DNA of 64,000 nucleotides from Thalassotalea euphylliae (GTDB taxonomy: Bacteria > Pseudomonadota > Gammaproteobacteria > Enterobacterales > Alteromonadaceae): positions 310,001 through 374,000 of the forward strand of contig NZ_QUOV01000001.1 of assembly GCF_003390395.1 (NCBI RefSeq). Direction: 5' to 3'. Position numbers and translations under genes: made by a program. The stretch's first letter is position 1. Each line of letters starts with the position of its first letter. The notes under the pieces were generated by a model. That model made no database searches. It was not told the DNA's origin and saw only the letters and a program-made list of their open reading frames with translations. Shown one piece after another: positions 13,159 through 22,049 of this stretch.

Positions 13159-13280
13159 GCGTTTGGGGTTTAGCAAATTTTTTGGTGAACCCAAAGCAGG
13201 CAATTTAGGTGCTGGCGTTGTATCGCTGCACCTGAGACATGCATAAACCAATATCGATAGACTCGAGAATACACGTTGAG

Positions 13281-13305
13281 AAAGGTCGCGAAAGCGGCCT
13301 TTTTT
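13281..13305 (+). terminator. Array terminator, copy 4
   Basis: AAAGGTCGC / GCGGCCTTT with a GAAA loop and T-run. Confidence 0.88.
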
Positions 13306-13440
13306 GCGTCTGGGGTTTAGCAAATTGTGGTGCTATTTAAAGCGGCTGGAATAATACGCTGATGCTAAGTGCTGGCGTTGTATCGCTATATTTAAGACAT
13401 GCATCAACTAATATCGATAGACTCTAGAATATATAACGGA

Positions 13441-13463
13441 AAAGGTCGTAAGAGCAGCCTTTT
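13441..13463 (+). terminator. Degenerate array terminator, copy 5
   Basis: AAAGGTCGT / GCAGCCTTT with an AAGA loop. It has one C/A mismatch and a shortened T-run, so this outermost copy is probably weak. Bases 13476-13672 downstream hold the presumed promoter of the next gene, which I could not define. Confidence 0.5.
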
Positions 13464-13672
13464 GCGTTTGGGATTGTAAAGGTGTACGCCAATTATTAGG
13501 GCGTAATCTTGAAACACGCAGGTTCTAGTGTTGGAATAATACCAATATTGGCTCAATCGCCTAGGCTTGAAGAATAATAACTGATTTTAACTAGTTTTTA
13601 TCTGGTGTTAGGATACCTGTAAAGTAAGCTATTGTTTTGCTTGTCGCACCTTTTACTCATGGATGATGATTA

Positions 13673-14689
13673 ATGCGCTATATTCTTTGTTTATTGTTCT
13701 TGTCTTTTGCTTGCTCCTCGCAAGTCTTTATCCCTGCCAAGTTATTGGATAATGCCAATAAAAAGTATCGTGAAGATAGCTTTGCGTCTCGAGTAGAATC
13801 GTATGCTTACATAAGTTTTGTTATCAATAAAGAAGGCAAAGCAACTGACATAGTCCTTATAGACAAAAGTGACTTTAGAGATATTTCGGGGGTGGCAAAG
13901 CAATGGCTTAAAAACCTAACTTACCAGCCAGCGAGAATTTATGATAAGCCTATCAATAGTGAGCAAAGACTACTATGGCGTTATGACAAAGCGCTAAGTA
14001 GTGGCTCTAACGATGGAATATCACCTCGCTTTGCTCAGTCATATGAGAAAACTAAGTCATTAGTCAAAGACAATGACGTTAAGGCAGAACATGAGTTGAA
14101 CAACGTAAAGCAAGCTACGAAGAACTTAACTGAACAAGCATTTTACGCATTTATTAGTAGTTTTGTTTATGCACAGGCAAAGGATTGGCCTCGCTATGGC
14201 GAGCACGTGTTTGATGCTTGGATGCTAAAAGACTTCTTAGATAATCACTCGGCTTACACGGCAACAAAAAACTTATTCGATTATGCACTTTACAAGCAAG
14301 ATCATCGGCTTGCACTGGAAGTCGCTAACTCCTTTAAAACCTTATCAGGAATTGAGATATCTGCTCAGGTTTACCAGTCTTATTATGATAGCGTGCAGCA
14401 GAGTATCGAGCAGCACAAGGAAATAACCAAGCGCTATTCTATCAGTGAAGAGTCTCCTGCTTATCACGCTATCACCAGGCGAGAAGTTCAACTAGAAACA
14501 GTTAGTGATAATGTGGAAGCTCAACTTCGCTGTAAAAACCATGTCGAAAATGTTTCCATAACAGAAATGCTATTAATTCCTTCAACAGCAATTGATTGTC
14601 GCTTGCTTGTCCGAGCAACGGAAGACACCGAGCTAACTATAGTTGAAAGCGGGGCTGTGCATATTAAGTTAGGCGAGATATTGGATTAG
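13673..14689 (+). CDS. Periplasmic TonB C-terminal-domain-like protein
   Basis: 338-residue exported protein with a short signal peptide (about residues 1-16, ending near FACSS; possibly a lipoprotein, as Cys14 lies in a lipobox-like LSFAC). Residues about 40-105 (YAYISFVINKEGKATDIVLIDKS and the following KNLTYQPARI) resemble the TonB C-terminal/energy-transducer fold, though the usual proline-rich and N-terminal anchor parts of a true TonB are absent. The remainder is helical and not recognised. It is the first gene after the tuf terminator array, in the same orientation, and its codon use is not ribosomal-like. Its 3' end faces the next gene, 18 bases apart. The function is unknown. Confidence 0.75.
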   Translation: MRYILCLLFLSFACSSQVFIPAKLLDNANKKYREDSFASRVESYAYISFVINKEGKATDIVLIDKSDFRDISGVAKQWLKNLTYQPARIYDKPINSEQRLLWRYDKALSSGSNDGISPRFAQSYEKTKSLVKDNDVKAEHELNNVKQATKNLTEQAFYAFISSFVYAQAKDWPRYGEHVFDAWMLKDFLDNHSAYTATKNLFDYALYKQDHRLALEVANSFKTLSGIEISAQVYQSYYDSVQQSIEQHKEITKRYSISEESPAYHAITRREVQLETVSDNVEAQLRCKNHVENVSITEMLLIPSTAIDCRLLVRATEDTELTIVESGAVHIKLGEILD

Positions 14690-14707
14690 GGTGATCGCTA
14701 AGTGCGA

Positions 14708-15184
14708 TCAGCTTTCAGGGGAGTACTTGTGATGAAAATCTTGGATTTGTCCGCTAAGGTATACAATTCGCTCTGCCATTCCTTCAATAACGGCATCTTT
14801 AAATTTGTCCTTCAAAGCATGTGGCAGGCCATGCAAGGTGTCTTGATCCATACAAAGCACAATAACTTCGTTTAAGGCTTTAGCAGTAGCACTTTTAGGC
14901 CTTTTCTTAATAAAGCTACCTTCACCTATAAACTGACCTGCTTTGATAACACCAAGCGCTTGAGAGCCTCCTTGTTTAAGTATTTCTACTTCACCGGATA
15001 GCACGATATAGAAATGACTGTTGTGATCTAACTCAGATTGCACAAATTGATTTGGCTTACAGTTATAGACTTTACTTTTTTGGAGCAGTAACTCACGCTG
15101 CGCTATGGTAAAGCCCTTAAAGAAATTTATGCGACCAATTATCTCAAGTAGTTTTAGTTTGGAAATTTTATTAAGCGGTAACAT
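14708..15184 (-). CDS. Cyclic nucleotide-binding domain protein without DNA-binding domain
   Basis: 158-residue protein that is essentially one CAP_ED/cNMP-binding beta-roll: SHFYIVLSGEVEIL, then GQFIGEGSFIKKRPKSATAKAL, which resembles the phosphate-binding cassette. No helix-turn-helix follows the domain, so it is not a Crp-type regulator. It may bind a nucleotide or serve as a structural sensor. It is convergent with the upstream TonB_C-like gene; a 7-bp hairpin (TGATCGC / GCGATCA, 14692-14710) sits at the junction. Confidence 0.8.
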   Translation of the reverse strand: MLPLNKISKLKLLEIIGRINFFKGFTIAQRELLLQKSKVYNCKPNQFVQSELDHNSHFYIVLSGEVEILKQGGSQALGVIKAGQFIGEGSFIKKRPKSATAKALNEVIVLCMDQDTLHGLPHALKDKFKDAVIEGMAERIVYLSGQIQDFHHKYSPES

Positions 15185-15353
15185 AGCGTTAAACCATTAC
15201 ATCACTAGCAGCTTATTTTGCCGAGCTAAATTGATTAGTCAATGGCTATGCTAATTAGTGAGTGTAATTTTACTATTCCAAAATAGATAACATTGCCAGA
15301 AGCAGCGCTAATTGAAATTTCTGGCTTTCATTGTGTAGTTGAAAAACAGATAT

Positions 15354-15382
15354 AAAAAAGCCCCGCATTAGCGAGGCTTTTT
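15354..15382 (-). terminator. Intrinsic terminator of fusA2
   Basis: On the minus strand AAAAAGCCTCGC pairs with GCGGGGCTTTTTT around a 4-nt loop (one U.G pair), ending in a T-run. It is 23 bases after the fusA2 stop. Confidence 0.9.
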
Positions 15383-15404
15383 CGAAACACTTTAAAAAAC
15401 TAAA

Positions 15405-17489
15405 TTACTTAGCTTCTTTACGTGCCTTAACTTCAGCAATAACTTCTTCTGCTACGTTGTTTGGAGCAGCTGAGTAGTGGCTGAATTCCATTGAGAATTG
15501 ACCACGACCTGAAGTGATTGTACGTAAGTGACCGATGTAACCAAACATTTCTGATAATGGCACGTCTGCTTTAATGCGAACGCCAGTAGTACCAGCTTCT
15601 TGGTCTTTGATCATACCACGACGACGGTTAAGGTCACCGATTACGTCACCAACGTTGTCTTCTGGCGTGAACACGTCAACTTTCATCACTGGCTCTAGTA
15701 ATTGAGCACCAGCTTTAGGCATTGATTGACGGAATGCACCTTTTGCTGCGATTTCGAAAGCTACTGCTGACGAGTCAACTGCGTGGTAGCCACCGTCGTA
15801 TAGTTCAACTTCAACGTCAAGCACTGGGAAGCCAGCAACTGGACCTTCTTCCATCATGCTTGCGAAACCTTTTTCGATCGCAGGGAAGAATTCTTTAGGA
15901 ACGTTACCACCAACAACTGTTGAAGTGAACTTGAAGCCAGTGTTTGGCTCGCCTGGCTTGATGCGGTAGTCGATCTTACCGAACTGACCAGAACCACCAG
16001 ATTGTTTCTTATGTGTGTAAGAATCTTCAATCGCTTGCGTGATAGTTTCACGGTACGCTACTTGTGGCTTACCAACTTCTAATTCAACACCGTAAGTACG
16101 CTTAAGGATGTCTACTTTGATGTCTAAGTGAAGTTCACCCATACCTTTAAGGATGGTTTCACCTGAGTCTTCGTCAGTTTCAACTTGGAACGTTGGATCT
16201 TCAGCAACCATCTTACCGATCGCGATACCCATCTTCTCAGCACCACCTTTCTCTTTTGGAGAAACAGCGATTGAGATTACTGGCTCTGGGAATACCATCG
16301 CTTCAAGAGTACAAGGTTGTTTCACGTCACATAATGTGTGACCAGTTTGAACGTTCTTCATACCTACGATTGCAAGAATGTCACCCGCTTGTGCTTCAGT
16401 AAGCTCGGTACGGTCTTCCGCTTGCATCTCTACCATACGGCCGATACGCTCAGTTTTACCTGTGAATGAGTTAAGTACTGTGTCACCTTTCTTAAGACGA
16501 CCAGAGTAAATACGTACGAACGTAAGTGCACCGAAACGGTCATCCATAATTTTGAATGCTAATGCACGGAACGGCTCTTCAGCGTCAACTAGTGCGAATT
16601 CACCAGTAGGCTCACCTTCTTCGTCAGTTAGTGGCTGTGGTGGAACTTCAGTTGGCGACGGTAAGTAGTCAACAACAGCGTCAAGAAGAAGTTGCATACC
16701 TTTGTTCTTGAATGCAGAACCACAGTATGTAGGGAAGAACAATAGTTCGTTAGTACCTTTACGGATACAAGCTTTGATTTGCTCTTCAGTCGGCTCAACA
16801 CCTTCCATGTATTCCATTAATAAGTCATCGTCTGCTTCTAGTGCAGTTTCGATTAACATTTCACGGTACTCAGCAGCTTGGTCTACCATGTCTGCAGGAA
16901 TGTCTTGAACTTCGTAGTTTTCTGGTTGACCTGAGTCATCCCATACATAAGCTTTTTGGCTTAATACGTCAACAACACCAACGAAGTTATCTTCTTCACC
17001 AATTGGTAAAGTCATAACTAGTGGGTTTGCGCCAAGTACGTTTTTCACTTGGTCTTTAACGCGGAAGAAGTTTGCACCTAAACGGTCTAACTTGTTAACG
17101 AAGATCAAACGAGCAACTTTTGACTCGTTCGCGTAACGCCAGTTAGTTTCTGATTGCGGCTCAACACCACCAGAACCACAGAATACACCAATACCACCAT
17201 CAAGAACTTTAAGAGAACGGTAAACTTCAACAGTGAAGTCAACGTGACCCGGGGTGTCGATTACGTTAAAACGGTGCTTTTTCCACTCACAAGTTACAGC
17301 AGCAGACTGGATAGTAATACCACGCTCAGCTTCTTGCTCCATGAAGTCAGTAGTAGATTCACCATCGTGAACTTCACCGATCTTGTGGATCATACCTGTA
17401 AGTTTCAAAATTCGTTCAGTTGTTGTGGTTTTACCAGCATCAACGTGAGCGAAAATACCAATATTTCTGTATTTTGATAAATCTGCCAT
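15405..17489 (-). CDS. fusA2: Second elongation factor G-like GTPase (EF-G2)
   Basis: Complete EF-G paralogue, 694 residues from the preferred ATG at 17489 ([20 protein letters not shown]); an upstream in-frame TTG would add 11 residues, but AGAGCAAG sits just before the ATG. G motifs [23 protein letters not shown] and NKLDRLG are intact, as are [10 protein letters not shown] and the C-terminal [14 protein letters not shown]. It differs from the in-window fusA throughout (for example [12 protein letters not shown] against [13 protein letters not shown]). Codon use looks biased towards high expression. Family members in other bacteria can specialise in translocation or recycling; the role here is not determined. 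It is monocistronic, with its own terminator. Confidence 0.95.
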   Translation of the reverse strand: MADLSKYRNIGIFAHVDAGKTTTTERILKLTGMIHKIGEVHDGESTTDFMEQEAERGITIQSAAVTCEWKKHRFNVIDTPGHVDFTVEVYRSLKVLDGGIGVFCGSGGVEPQSETNWRYANESKVARLIFVNKLDRLGANFFRVKDQVKNVLGANPLVMTLPIGEEDNFVGVVDVLSQKAYVWDDSGQPENYEVQDIPADMVDQAAEYREMLIETALEADDDLLMEYMEGVEPTEEQIKACIRKGTNELLFFPTYCGSAFKNKGMQLLLDAVVDYLPSPTEVPPQPLTDEEGEPTGEFALVDAEEPFRALAFKIMDDRFGALTFVRIYSGRLKKGDTVLNSFTGKTERIGRMVEMQAEDRTELTEAQAGDILAIVGMKNVQTGHTLCDVKQPCTLEAMVFPEPVISIAVSPKEKGGAEKMGIAIGKMVAEDPTFQVETDEDSGETILKGMGELHLDIKVDILKRTYGVELEVGKPQVAYRETITQAIEDSYTHKKQSGGSGQFGKIDYRIKPGEPNTGFKFTSTVVGGNVPKEFFPAIEKGFASMMEEGPVAGFPVLDVEVELYDGGYHAVDSSAVAFEIAAKGAFRQSMPKAGAQLLEPVMKVDVFTPEDNVGDVIGDLNRRRGMIKDQEAGTTGVRIKADVPLSEMFGYIGHLRTITSGRGQFSMEFSHYSAAPNNVAEEVIAEVKARKEAK

Positions 17490-17507
17490 TTTCTTGCTCT
17501 GCTTGTA

Positions 17508-17527
17508 CCTAATTAAAATCAATTAGG
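17508..17527 (-). other. Leader hairpin upstream of fusA2
   Basis: CCTAATT (17508-17514) and AATTAGG (17521-17527) form a perfect 7-bp inverted repeat with a 6-nt loop, 19 bases upstream of the fusA2 ATG and next to its ribosome-binding region. It could influence translation. Confidence 0.45.
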
Positions 17528-17550
17528 GGTTAGTGATTAAAAACCGCGCG

Positions 17551-17579
17551 AGTATACCAGAACTTAACGAAAACCAACA
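17551..17579 (-). promoter_or_regulatory. Candidate fusA2 promoter
   Basis: On the minus strand TGGTATACT gives an extended -10 (TATACT at 17551-17556) with a weak -35 (TGTTGG, 17574-17579) 17 bases away. It predicts a leader of about 55 nt. Confidence 0.5.
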
Positions 17580-17768
17580 TAGAAAAAGTTGAAATTAATC
17601 GTTTCACCGCTGAACTGTATCAATTTAGCGGATTCTTGCAGGTAAATAAGTGCTAACCACGTTTCAGCTAATGCTATAGTAATCAGCTAACTATGAATGC
17701 TATGGGCTGGGTAAAACGGAGAACACTGTGGTTCAGCACTAACCCTAGAGTATCTGCCTATTATAGGT

Positions 17769-17936
17769 ATGGTTGATCAGATGATCTCATCACCAATGCA
17801 CTCTAACCATATCTGGAATGATAAAATCCGGAATGATATAAGCTCAATGGCACAAGTATTAACTGAGCAAAATATGAACGTCGCGTTTAAGCGCTGCAAA
17901 ACAATTGCGCATAACAATAGCAAAAGGAACTTGTGA
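17769..17936 (+). CDS. Possible 55-residue leader ORF overlapping the recQ start
   Basis: An ATG at 17769 (internal ATG at 17781) opens a 55-codon frame whose TGA (17934-17936) overlaps the recQ ATG (17936) as TGATG, the usual arrangement for translational coupling. The peptide (MVDQMISSPMHSNHIWNDK...) has no recognisable family and no clear Shine-Dalgarno. It may be chance. The 410-base gap 17523-17932 otherwise contains only the fusA2 promoter region. Confidence 0.25.
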   Translation: MVDQMISSPMHSNHIWNDKIRNDISSMAQVLTEQNMNVAFKRCKTIAHNNSKRNL

Positions 17937-19879
17937 TGAATTTAACCCCGTCACTACAACAGTATTTCGGCTTTGACCAATTTAGGGCAGGGCAAGAGCA
18001 AGTCATTCAGCAACTTTTGGCTGGCAATTCTTCATTGGCGATATTTCCAACCGGCTCGGGTAAGTCCTTGTGCTATCAATTAGCTGCGCTGCATTTACCG
18101 CACTTAACCTTAGTAGTCTCACCTTTACTAGCCTTAATGAAAGACCAATTAGCATTTTTGCGCAGTAAAGGTATTAATGCTGCCAGTATTGATTCAACAT
18201 TAAGCTACGAGGAGTACCAGCGAGTAGTGCAGGGGCTTAATAACGGCGAAATCAAAATATTGATGGTTTCCGTTGAGCGATTCAAGAATGAACGCTTTCG
18301 GCAACTGATTAATCGCTTATCTATTTCTATGCTCGCCGTTGATGAAGCGCATTGTGTGTCAGAGTGGGGGCATAACTTTCGACCGGACTATCTCAAACTG
18401 CCTAGCTACGCCAAAGAGCTTAATATTCCATTAACGCTACTATTAACTGCAACCGCGACTAAACAAGTTAAGCAAGATATGGCAGAGCGCTTTGCCATCG
18501 CATCAGAGCATATCGTGCAGACAGGTTTTTATCGGCAAAACTTGGATTTATCAGTGGTTGCTTGTTTAGAAGAGCAAAAGCAGGCGCAGTTATTACAGGT
18601 GGTTTCTCAACAGCAACGAAACAGCTGTGGTGTGGTTTATGTCACCTTGCAACAATCTGCCGAACAGGTGGCGAGTTTTCTTTTACAGCAAGGTATAAAT
18701 GCAAAAGCCTACCATGCGGGGTTAGATAATGAAGTGCGCAGTGATATTCAGCAACGGTTTATGGCAGGGGAAGTTCAAGTGGTTGTGGCCACCATTGCCT
18801 TTGGTATGGGGGTAGATAAAAGTGATATTCGCTTTGTGATTCATTATGACCTGCCCAAATCGATTGAAAACTATAGCCAGGAAATTGGTCGTGCGGGGCG
18901 CGATGGTCAGCCAAGCAATTGTATTGTGTTAGCGAATCTTGATGGCTTAACCGTTTTGGAAAACTTCGTTTATGGTGACACGCCAGAGCAAACTGGTATC
19001 GAACATGTACTTAATGATATTCGCGAAGAGCAGGAACATGGTAATTGGTCCCTGCAATTACATCGCTTATCGACGGCCAGCAATATTAAGCAGTTACCAC
19101 TAAAAACTTTGTTAGTGCAACTTGAGTTGGCGGGTGCACTGCAATCCAGCTATAGCTACTTTGCCGAAGTAAAGTTTAAGTTTGTTAGCACGGCGCAAGA
19201 GATTGTTGCCATGTTTGAGGGCGAGCGACAACAGTTTCTACAAACTATTTTCGATTATTCCGCGGGTAAGAAAGTTTGGTATCAGCCAGATTTTGATGCC
19301 ATCAGCCACCATAGCGGTAGCGATCGCAAACGTATATTAACTGCACTTGAATACTTAGCCGATAAAGGGTTAATCGCAATCGAAACCAAACAAGTAACCG
19401 ATGTTTATCGAGTGAATCAGCAAGCGCTTACTAATGAAGGGTTAGCTGAGTACCTAGCAGATTACTTTGCCAGTAATGAAAGCAAAGAGATCGCGCGTTT
19501 AAGTCGATTAGTGGCGTTTTTTAATTCTGCTGATTGTTTAACCGCGCAACTCGCCAATTATTTTGATGATAACCAAGCGCCTGAGCATTGTGGCCATTGC
19601 AGTGTCTGTCGAGGTCAGGTGGCCAACCTTGCACTATCTGCGCAAAGCGTGTGGCCAGAAGATGACGTAATTAAAGCTGCCGCTAGTGAATTGGTAGCGC
19701 ATTTATCCCCTAAAGTTGAGCAACCTATTTCAATCACCACGATAAGTCGATTCCTTGCTGGCATGACAGTGCCGATCTTCGGTCGCCATAAAGTGAAATC
19801 GTTGAGTGGTTTTGGCTTATGTCAGCAATTGCCTTATGCCGAGGTTAAACAAAAATTGAATCATTTACTTAGCGCATGA
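17936..19879 (+). CDS. RecQ-family ATP-dependent DNA helicase
   Basis: 3'-to-5' superfamily 2 helicase, 647 residues. Motifs: Q-like FGFDQFRAGQEQVI, Walker A PTGSGKSLCYQL, DEAH box in VDEAHCVSEWGHNFRPDY, TATAT, and motif VI QEIGRAGRDGQPS. Order in the C-terminal half is unusual: a winged-helix-like stretch (about 365-400) comes first, and the zinc tetracysteine (one Cys, then HCGHCSVC) lies at about residues 535-559, whereas E. coli RecQ has it near 380-403, before the winged helix. It therefore belongs to a RecQ-like subfamily rather than being E. coli-type recQ. ATG 17936 is chosen over GTG 17933 because AAGGA is 7 bases upstream. Confidence 0.9.
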   Translation: MNLTPSLQQYFGFDQFRAGQEQVIQQLLAGNSSLAIFPTGSGKSLCYQLAALHLPHLTLVVSPLLALMKDQLAFLRSKGINAASIDSTLSYEEYQRVVQGLNNGEIKILMVSVERFKNERFRQLINRLSISMLAVDEAHCVSEWGHNFRPDYLKLPSYAKELNIPLTLLLTATATKQVKQDMAERFAIASEHIVQTGFYRQNLDLSVVACLEEQKQAQLLQVVSQQQRNSCGVVYVTLQQSAEQVASFLLQQGINAKAYHAGLDNEVRSDIQQRFMAGEVQVVVATIAFGMGVDKSDIRFVIHYDLPKSIENYSQEIGRAGRDGQPSNCIVLANLDGLTVLENFVYGDTPEQTGIEHVLNDIREEQEHGNWSLQLHRLSTASNIKQLPLKTLLVQLELAGALQSSYSYFAEVKFKFVSTAQEIVAMFEGERQQFLQTIFDYSAGKKVWYQPDFDAISHHSGSDRKRILTALEYLADKGLIAIETKQVTDVYRVNQQALTNEGLAEYLADYFASNESKEIARLSRLVAFFNSADCLTAQLANYFDDNQAPEHCGHCSVCRGQVANLALSAQSVWPEDDVIKAAASELVAHLSPKVEQPISITTISRFLAGMTVPIFGRHKVKSLSGFGLCQQLPYAEVKQKLNHLLSA

Positions 19880-19928
19880 TGCTACGTGAACTTAATAGCT
19901 CGCTTGAAACCACCATTTAAATTAAGTG

Positions 19929-19956
19929 TTGCACTTTTAAGCAGTTTAAGTATAAT
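19929..19956 (+). promoter_or_regulatory. S10 operon promoter
   Basis: TTGCAC (19929-19934), 16-base spacer, perfect TATAAT (19951-19956). Predicted start near 19963, giving a leader of about 188 nt before rpsJ. Confidence 0.8.
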
Positions 19957-20045
19957 GCGCGTCCACGTTGGCGAATGCCTACGTGAGATGTAAAGGTTAC
20001 TTAGCCATTGCCTTTAAGCAAAGCCAAGTAATTCTTGCTATACAG

Positions 20046-20118
20046 CGACTCCGATTGGGAGTCGAATGAAATAATCGGTACACCCCCCTTCAATCACTAT
20101 GAAGGCGATGGGCTGTAC
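20046..20118 (+). promoter_or_regulatory. S10 leader hairpins, candidate L4 autoregulation site
   Basis: Two hairpins precede rpsJ. The first is CGACTCC (20046-20052) / GGAGTCG (20058-20064). The second is long: GTACA (20078-20082) with TGTAC (20114-20118), CCC with GGG, then CCTTC (20087-20091) with GAAGG (20101-20105), followed by the U-rich TTTGTTCGTTCTTTTATT. In E. coli and several relatives L4 binds such a hairpin in the S10 leader to promote premature termination and block translation. That this one does the same is inferred from position and shape. Confidence 0.65.
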
Positions 20119-20150
20119 TTTGTTCGTTCTTTTATTAGGGGATTTGATAA

Positions 20151-20462
<312 letters not shown>

Positions 20463-20476
20463 TAGGGGGTTTTAAC

Positions 20477-21115
20477 ATGACTATAGGTCTAGTTGGACGT
20501 AAAGTTGGTATGACTCGCATCTTCTCTGAAGATGGCGTTTCAACTCCAGTAACTGTCCTAGAAGTTGAAGCTAACCGTGTTGCTCAGGTAAAAACTGTAG
20601 ACAACGATGGTTACTCAGCGATTCAAGTTACTACTGGTGCTAAAAAAGCTAACCGTGTAAACAAGCCAGCAGCTGGTCACTTTGCGAAAGCAGGTATCGA
20701 AGCAGGTCGTGGTTTATGGGAATTCCGTTTAGCGGAAGGCGAAGGTGCAGAATTAGCAACTGGTAGCGAAATCACTGTTGAGCTATTCAACGATACTAAA
20801 TTAGTAGACGTGACAGGCACTTCAAAGGGTAAAGGTTTCCAAGGCGGTATCAAACGTTGGAATTTCCGTACTCAAGATATGTCACACGGTAACTCATTGT
20901 CTCACCGTTCAAACGGTTCAATCGGTCAATGTCAAACACCAGGTCGCGTATTTAAAGGCAAAAAAATGTCTGGTCACATGGGTGCTGCGAAAGTTACTAC
21001 GCAAAACCTTGAGTTAGTTCGCGTAGATGCTGAACGTAACTTGCTTCTTATTAAAGGTGCAGTTCCGGGTCACGTAAACGCTGACGTAATCATCAAGCCA
21101 GCTGTTAAAGCCTAA
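20477..21115 (+). CDS. rplC: 50S ribosomal protein L3
   Basis: L3, 212 residues (209 in E. coli), one of the two initiators of 50S assembly. It has [13 protein letters not shown] at the N-terminus and the [19 protein letters not shown] loop that reaches the peptidyl-transferase centre and carries the glutamine methylated by PrmB in E. coli. AGGGGG lies just before the ATG; 14 bases after rpsJ. Confidence 0.99.
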   Translation: MTIGLVGRKVGMTRIFSEDGVSTPVTVLEVEANRVAQVKTVDNDGYSAIQVTTGAKKANRVNKPAAGHFAKAGIEAGRGLWEFRLAEGEGAELATGSEITVELFNDTKLVDVTGTSKGKGFQGGIKRWNFRTQDMSHGNSLSHRSNGSIGQCQTPGRVFKGKKMSGHMGAAKVTTQNLELVRVDAERNLLLIKGAVPGHVNADVIIKPAVKA

Positions 21116-21133
21116 CGTCTGAGGAGAATTTTG

Positions 21134-21739
21134 ATGGAATTAGCATTAAAAGACGCGTCAGGCGCTGTTGAAGTTTCAGAAGCAACGTTCGGTCGTGAAT
21201 TCAACGAAGCTTTAGTACACCAAGTAGTTGTTGCTTACGCAGCAGGTGCTCGTCAAGGTACTGTTAAGCAAAAGAACCGTTCTGAAGTTAGCGGCGGTGG
21301 TAAAAAGCCATGGCGTCAAAAAGGTACTGGCCGTGCACGTGCTGGTACAACTCGTGGTCCAATCTGGAGAACTGGTGGCGTAACTTTCGCTGCGCGTCCT
21401 CAAGACCACAGCCAAAAAGTAAACCGTAAGATGTATCGTGGTGCGATCCAAAGCATCCTTTCTGAGTTAGTTCGTCAAGACCGTTTAGTGGTTGTTAACG
21501 ACTTCGCAGTAGATACACCTAAAACTAAAGAATTAGTTGCTAAGCTTAAAGGTTTAGAACTTAAAGATGTATTAATCGTTACACCTGAAGTAGACGAGAA
21601 CTTATTCTTATCTGCTCGCAACTTATACAAAGTTGACGTTCGTGACGTTCAAGGCATCGACCCAGTTTCTTTAGTTGGTTTCGAAAAAGTATTAATGACT
21701 GCTGGTGCGGTTAAGCAAATTGAGGAGATGTTAGCATGA
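21134..21739 (+). CDS. rplD: 50S ribosomal protein L4
   Basis: L4, 201 residues as in E. coli. The ATG at 21134 is used rather than the TTG at 21131, because GAGGAG (21121-21126) is well spaced and it gives the family N-terminus MELALKDA. The extended exit-tunnel loop [18 protein letters not shown] is present. L4 is the expected autogenous repressor of this operon. Its TGA overlaps the rplW ATG (ATGA), indicating translational coupling. Confidence 0.99.
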   Translation: MELALKDASGAVEVSEATFGREFNEALVHQVVVAYAAGARQGTVKQKNRSEVSGGGKKPWRQKGTGRARAGTTRGPIWRTGGVTFAARPQDHSQKVNRKMYRGAIQSILSELVRQDRLVVVNDFAVDTPKTKELVAKLKGLELKDVLIVTPEVDENLFLSARNLYKVDVRDVQGIDPVSLVGFEKVLMTAGAVKQIEEMLA

Positions 21740-22038
21740 TAAGCGAAGAACGTTTGTTGAAAGTGCTATTGGCACCAAACATTTCTGAAAAAGCAACAAT
21801 GGCTGCTGAAGCAAACAACACAGTTGTTTTCAAAGTTGCTACTACTGCTACAAAAGCTGAAATCAAAGCCGCTGTTGAGCAACTTTTCGAAGTAAAAGTT
21901 GATGGTGTTCGTACTCTAAATGTTAAGGGTAAAACAAAGCGTACAGGTGCTCGTTTTGGTCGTCGTAGCGACTGGAAAAAAGCGTACGTTACTCTTGCTG
22001 AAGGTAGCGACATCGACTTCGTTGGCGCAGAAGCATAG
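21736..22038 (+). CDS. rplW: 50S ribosomal protein L23
   Basis: L23, 100 residues, located at the tunnel exit where SRP, trigger factor and SecYEG dock. Starts with [21 protein letters not shown]. Overlaps rplD by four bases. Confidence 0.99.
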   Translation: MISEERLLKVLLAPNISEKATMAAEANNTVVFKVATTATKAEIKAAVEQLFEVKVDGVRTLNVKGKTKRTGARFGRRSDWKKAYVTLAEGSDIDFVGAEA

Positions 22039-22049
22039 GAGAAGTACAA

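Larger units (their letters stand above)
12591..13475 (+). repeat. Six-copy tandem array of tuf 3' end plus terminator
   Basis: Copies begin with TAGGTGCTGG-type sequence at 12591 (inside tuf), 12741, 12900, 13059, 13206 and 13366, giving periods of 150, 159, 159, 147 and 160 bases. Each copy has the tuf tail (GGTGCTGGxGTTGTATC), a derivative of the stop region (ATCGACTAAxxTCGATAG), the box CTAGAATACAC or CGAGAATACAC, a GC-rich hairpin with T-run, and a conserved post-terminator stretch (GGGTTTAGCAAATT, then TTTAAAGCGGCTG). Copy 4 has a diverged post-terminator region and copy 5 is the most decayed. No copy after the first is translated. This is not a CRISPR: there is no repeat/spacer alternation and every base belongs to the unit. 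Confidence 0.93.

Noticed and set aside
13030..13323. 97-codon antisense ORF with an internal 49-residue repeat
   Set aside because: It runs antisense through two units of the tuf terminator array; its repeat reflects the 147-bp spacing. No ribosome-binding site and no family match.
12591..13475. CRISPR array or tuf pseudogenes
   Set aside because: There is no repeat/spacer alternation and no cas gene. Only about the last dozen tuf codons are copied, without an open frame, so these are gene-end/terminator units rather than gene copies.
14692..14710. Terminator between the TonB_C-like and cNMP-domain genes
   Set aside because: TGATCGC/GCGATCA forms a hairpin but has no T-run on either strand and overlaps a coding end, so it is mentioned only as a hairpin.
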